From contig NZ_JAJNDV010000009.1 of the NCBI RefSeq assembly GCF_021043375.1, positions 1 through 64,000 of the forward strand: a stretch of DNA of 64,000 nt. Direction: 5' to 3'. Position 1 is the stretch's first letter, and each line of letters starts with the position of its first letter. The DNA is from Sphingomonas sp. IC-56 (GTDB taxonomy: Bacteria > Pseudomonadota > Alphaproteobacteria > Sphingomonadales > Sphingomonadaceae). Of this stretch, positions 62,248 through 64,000 are shown piece after piece. A program made the position numbers and the translations under genes. Under the pieces are notes generated by a model that was not told the origin of the DNA, made no database searches, and saw only the letters and a program-made list of their open reading frames with translations.

Positions 62248-63160
62248 GTGCGAGCTTGGCCTCTCGCGCGGCGCGCATCTTCGCGAAATCGTCGCCGGCA
62301 TGGTAGCTCGAACGCGTCAGCGGGCTCGACGCGACCAGCAGGAAGCCCTTTGCCCGGGCGATCGCGCCATAGGAATTGAATGCCTGCGGCGTCACGAAGT
62401 CGATCACCTTGGCATGCTTGGGCGTGGGCTGAAGATACTGGCCCATGGTCAGGAAATCGATGTCGGCGCTGCGCATGTCGTCCATGACCTGGTGCACTTC
62501 CAGCCGCTCTTCGCCGAGACCGAGCATGATACCCGACTTGGTGAAGATCGACGGATCGAGCTTCTTCACCGTCTCCAGCAGGCGGATCGAGGCGTAATAG
62601 CGCGCACCCGGGCGGATCGTGGGGTAGAGGCGCGGGACGGTTTCGAGATTGTGGTTGTACACGTCGGGCCGCGCGGCGACGATCATCTCGACCGCCTGCT
62701 CATGCTTGTTGCGGAAGTCCGGCGTCAGGATCTCGATGGTGGTTACGGGATTGGATTTGCGGATCGCCTCGATCACCTTGACGAACTGCTTGGCGCCGCC
62801 GTCCGGCAGATCGTCGCGGTCGACCGAGGTGATGACGATGTGCTCCAGGCCCATCTGCGCGGCGGCATCCGCCACGTTGTTGGGCTCCATCGGATCGACG
62901 GCGCGCGGCATGCCGGTCTTGACGTTGCAGAAGGCGCAGGCGCGGGTGCAGGTGTCGCCCAGGATCATCACGGTGGCGTGCTTTTTCGACCAGCATTCCC
63001 CGATATTGGGGCACGCCGCCTCTTCGCAGACCGTCGTCAAACTCTTCGAGCGCATCAGCGCGCGGGTCTGGGCGAAGCCGGCGGAGGTCGGCGCCTTGAC
63101 GCGGATCCAGTCCGGCTTGCGGACACGCTCGGGACGGGGAAGCGGCGACATCTCGTTCAT
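62240..63160 (-). CDS. lipA: Lipoyl synthase
   Basis: A 306-residue radical-SAM enzyme inserting two sulfurs into octanoyl-protein. The auxiliary cluster cysteines lie in [17 protein letters not shown], the radical-SAM CxxxCxxC is [10 protein letters not shown], and the C-terminal [11 protein letters not shown] carries the conserved Ser/Arg. The start at 63160 is supported by the TTGTGC-17-TATTTG promoter ending 7 bp upstream; an ATG at 63151 is possible. It forms an operon with the RatA-like gene. Confidence 0.96.
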   Translation of the reverse strand: MNEMSPLPRPERVRKPDWIRVKAPTSAGFAQTRALMRSKSLTTVCEEAACPNIGECWSKKHATVMILGDTCTRACAFCNVKTGMPRAVDPMEPNNVADAAAQMGLEHIVITSVDRDDLPDGGAKQFVKVIEAIRKSNPVTTIEILTPDFRNKHEQAVEMIVAARPDVYNHNLETVPRLYPTIRPGARYYASIRLLETVKKLDPSIFTKSGIMLGLGEERLEVHQVMDDMRSADIDFLTMGQYLQPTPKHAKVIDFVTPQAFNSYGAIARAKGFLLVASSPLTRSSYHAGDDFAKMRAAREAKLARA

Positions 63161-63196
63161 GGAGGCGCAAATAGCGATCCGCCCGCCCGGGCACAA
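63160..63196 (-). promoter_or_regulatory. lipA promoter, predicted leaderless
   Basis: On the minus strand, TTGTGC (63196-63191), 17 bp, TATTTG (63173-63168), then CGCCTCC and ATG at 63160. No Shine-Dalgarno. Confidence 0.6.
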
Positions 63197-63272
63197 CCAA
63201 GCGCTGTGCATCCTTGATTGCAGTGCACCGAAGTGGGTTCGCAAGCGTTTGGCGAGCCATTATGGAGGCACC

Positions 63273-63902
63273 ATGACCTATTACACCGACCTGCTCGACG
63301 GCTATCAGCGCTTCCGCACCAGCGATTATCGGCGCCAGCGCGAGCGTTGGGCCGAATTATCGCAGGGGCAGGACCCCAAGGTGATGGTGATCGCCTGTTC
63401 CGACAGCCGAGTCGATCCGGCGCAGATCTTCGACACGCTGCCCGGCGAGATCTTCGTGGTGCGCAACGTCGCCAACCTGGTGCCGCCATTCGAAACCGGC
63501 GGCGGGCGCCACGGTGTGTCGGCCGCGCTCGAGTTCGCCGTGACGCAGCTGGAAGTGCCCGAGATCGTGGTGATGGGGCATGGCGCGTGCGGCGGCGTGC
63601 ATGCCGCGCTGACCAAGCGCTTCGCCGATGCCGAGCCCGGTGCCGGTGGGTTCATCGCGCACTGGGTCGACATGCTGGACGAGGCGCGCGACCGGATCGT
63701 GGCGGAGCATGGCGAGGGACCTGAAGCAGTGCGGGCGCTGGAGCTGGAGACAGTGCGCGTGTCGATCGCCAATCTGCGCACCTTCCCCTGGGTTGCGGAG
63801 CGCGAGGCGGCCGGCAAGCTGACCATCCACGGCGCCTATTTCGCAATCGCCGACGGGGTGCTGCACGTGCTGGGCGAGGATGGCCGTTTCAACCCGGCCT
63901 AG
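63273..63902 (+). CDS. Beta-class carbonic anhydrase
   Basis: A 209-residue zinc enzyme interconverting CO2 and bicarbonate. Zinc ligands and the Asp-Arg dyad are in VIACSDSRVDPAQIF (Cys, Asp, Arg) and VVMGHGACGGVHAAL (His, Cys). VVRNVANLVPPFE is typical. A strong GGAGG lies 6 bp before the ATG at 63273. It may supply bicarbonate for carboxylases; nothing in the context narrows this. Confidence 0.95.
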   Translation: MTYYTDLLDGYQRFRTSDYRRQRERWAELSQGQDPKVMVIACSDSRVDPAQIFDTLPGEIFVVRNVANLVPPFETGGGRHGVSAALEFAVTQLEVPEIVVMGHGACGGVHAALTKRFADAEPGAGGFIAHWVDMLDEARDRIVAEHGEGPEAVRALELETVRVSIANLRTFPWVAEREAAGKLTIHGAYFAIADGVLHVLGEDGRFNPA

Positions 63903-63960
63903 CGCCTTCCCTCCCGCCCGCTTTGCGCCCAGGGTCCCGCTGCGTTCTCCGGAAAGAAGT

Positions 63961-63995
63961 AGAAGCGGGATCCCGGCTCAAGGCCGGGATGACGG
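63961..63995. repeat. REP-like palindromic repeat, family 1, copy 2
   Basis: AGAAGCGGGATCCCGGCTCA followed by AGGCCGGGATGACGG, with a CCCGG-CTCAAGG-CCGGG palindrome. It is a near copy of the element at 188-223 and lies downstream of the carbonic anhydrase gene at the window edge. Confidence 0.65.
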
Positions 63996-64000
63996 GAGTG

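Noticed and set aside
1..64000. CRISPR arrays, insertion sequences, prophage, retrons or defence islands
   Set aside because: No regularly spaced direct repeats, transposase, integrase, reverse transcriptase or defence-type genes were found; every large stretch is accounted for by housekeeping or xylan-use genes.

Overview
The window looks like a chromosome segment of a sphingomonad (Alphaproteobacteria, Sphingomonadaceae). Evidence is the very high GC content, the tandem (two-domain) Hfq, the dusB-ntrB-ntrC-ntrY-ntrX array, fused ispDF, a Caulobacter-type TonB-dependent receptor, and a bamA-skp-fabZ operon without any lpx genes, which fits a group that carries glycosphingolipids in place of LPS. 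I see no insertion sequence, phage or CRISPR array. Almost the whole window is ordinary chromosomal coding sequence.

Layout. 1-7.4 kb: methyltransferase, GST, cation symporter, Tat-exported M24 peptidase, alaS. 7.5-13.3 kb: CPA2 antiporter, icd, and a phospholipid block (PmtA-like methyltransferase divergent from psd-pssA), with a small membrane protein antisense to the pssA 3' end. 13.6-25.3 kb: rpsB-tsf-pyrH-frr-uppS-cdsA-dxr-rseP-bamA-skp-fabZ, then rpmE. 25.4-28.3 kb: small hypothetical genes, an Old Yellow Enzyme and tRNA-Ser(UGA). 28.4-36.4 kb: cell-wall genes (MltB-like, degenerate RlpA/SPOR, DD-carboxypeptidase), then holB-metG-tatD-MBL-retropepsin. 36.4-50.1 kb: a glucuronoxylan-use island with SGNH esterase, TonB receptor, GH67 alpha-glucuronidase, GH3, mannonate dehydratase and two GH43 enzymes. 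50.1-60.0 kb: mazG, hflX-hfq, and the nitrogen two-component array. 60.1-63.9 kb: ispDF, pncC, RatA-like, lipA, beta-carbonic anhydrase.

How the genes work together. The xylan island reads as a pathway: deacetylation (SGNH), outer-membrane uptake (TonB receptor), removal of glucuronate side groups (GH67), release of xylose and arabinose (GH3, GH43), and entry of glucuronate carbon into the KDG route (ManD). A palindrome-like element of the TGGTAGCG-CTACCA type lies at three island promoters and suggests one LacI-family (XylR-like) regulator encoded elsewhere. The 13.6-25 kb operon couples translation, isoprenoid and phospholipid synthesis, and outer-membrane protein assembly.

Two patterns go beyond gene naming. 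First, several housekeeping genes (alaS, metG, ispDF, dusB, lipA, perhaps the CPA2 antiporter) share the same layout: TTGnnn, 17 bp, a TA-rich -10 hexamer, then only 7-8 bp to ATG. This predicts leaderless mRNAs. Second, several standard proteins carry unusual architectures: Hfq with two Sm domains, a Skp chaperone with a canonical EF-hand loop, NtrX without the GAFTGA loop, and an RlpA-like protein missing its catalytic aspartate. All functional calls come from reading the sequence and from family knowledge; no database search was run.
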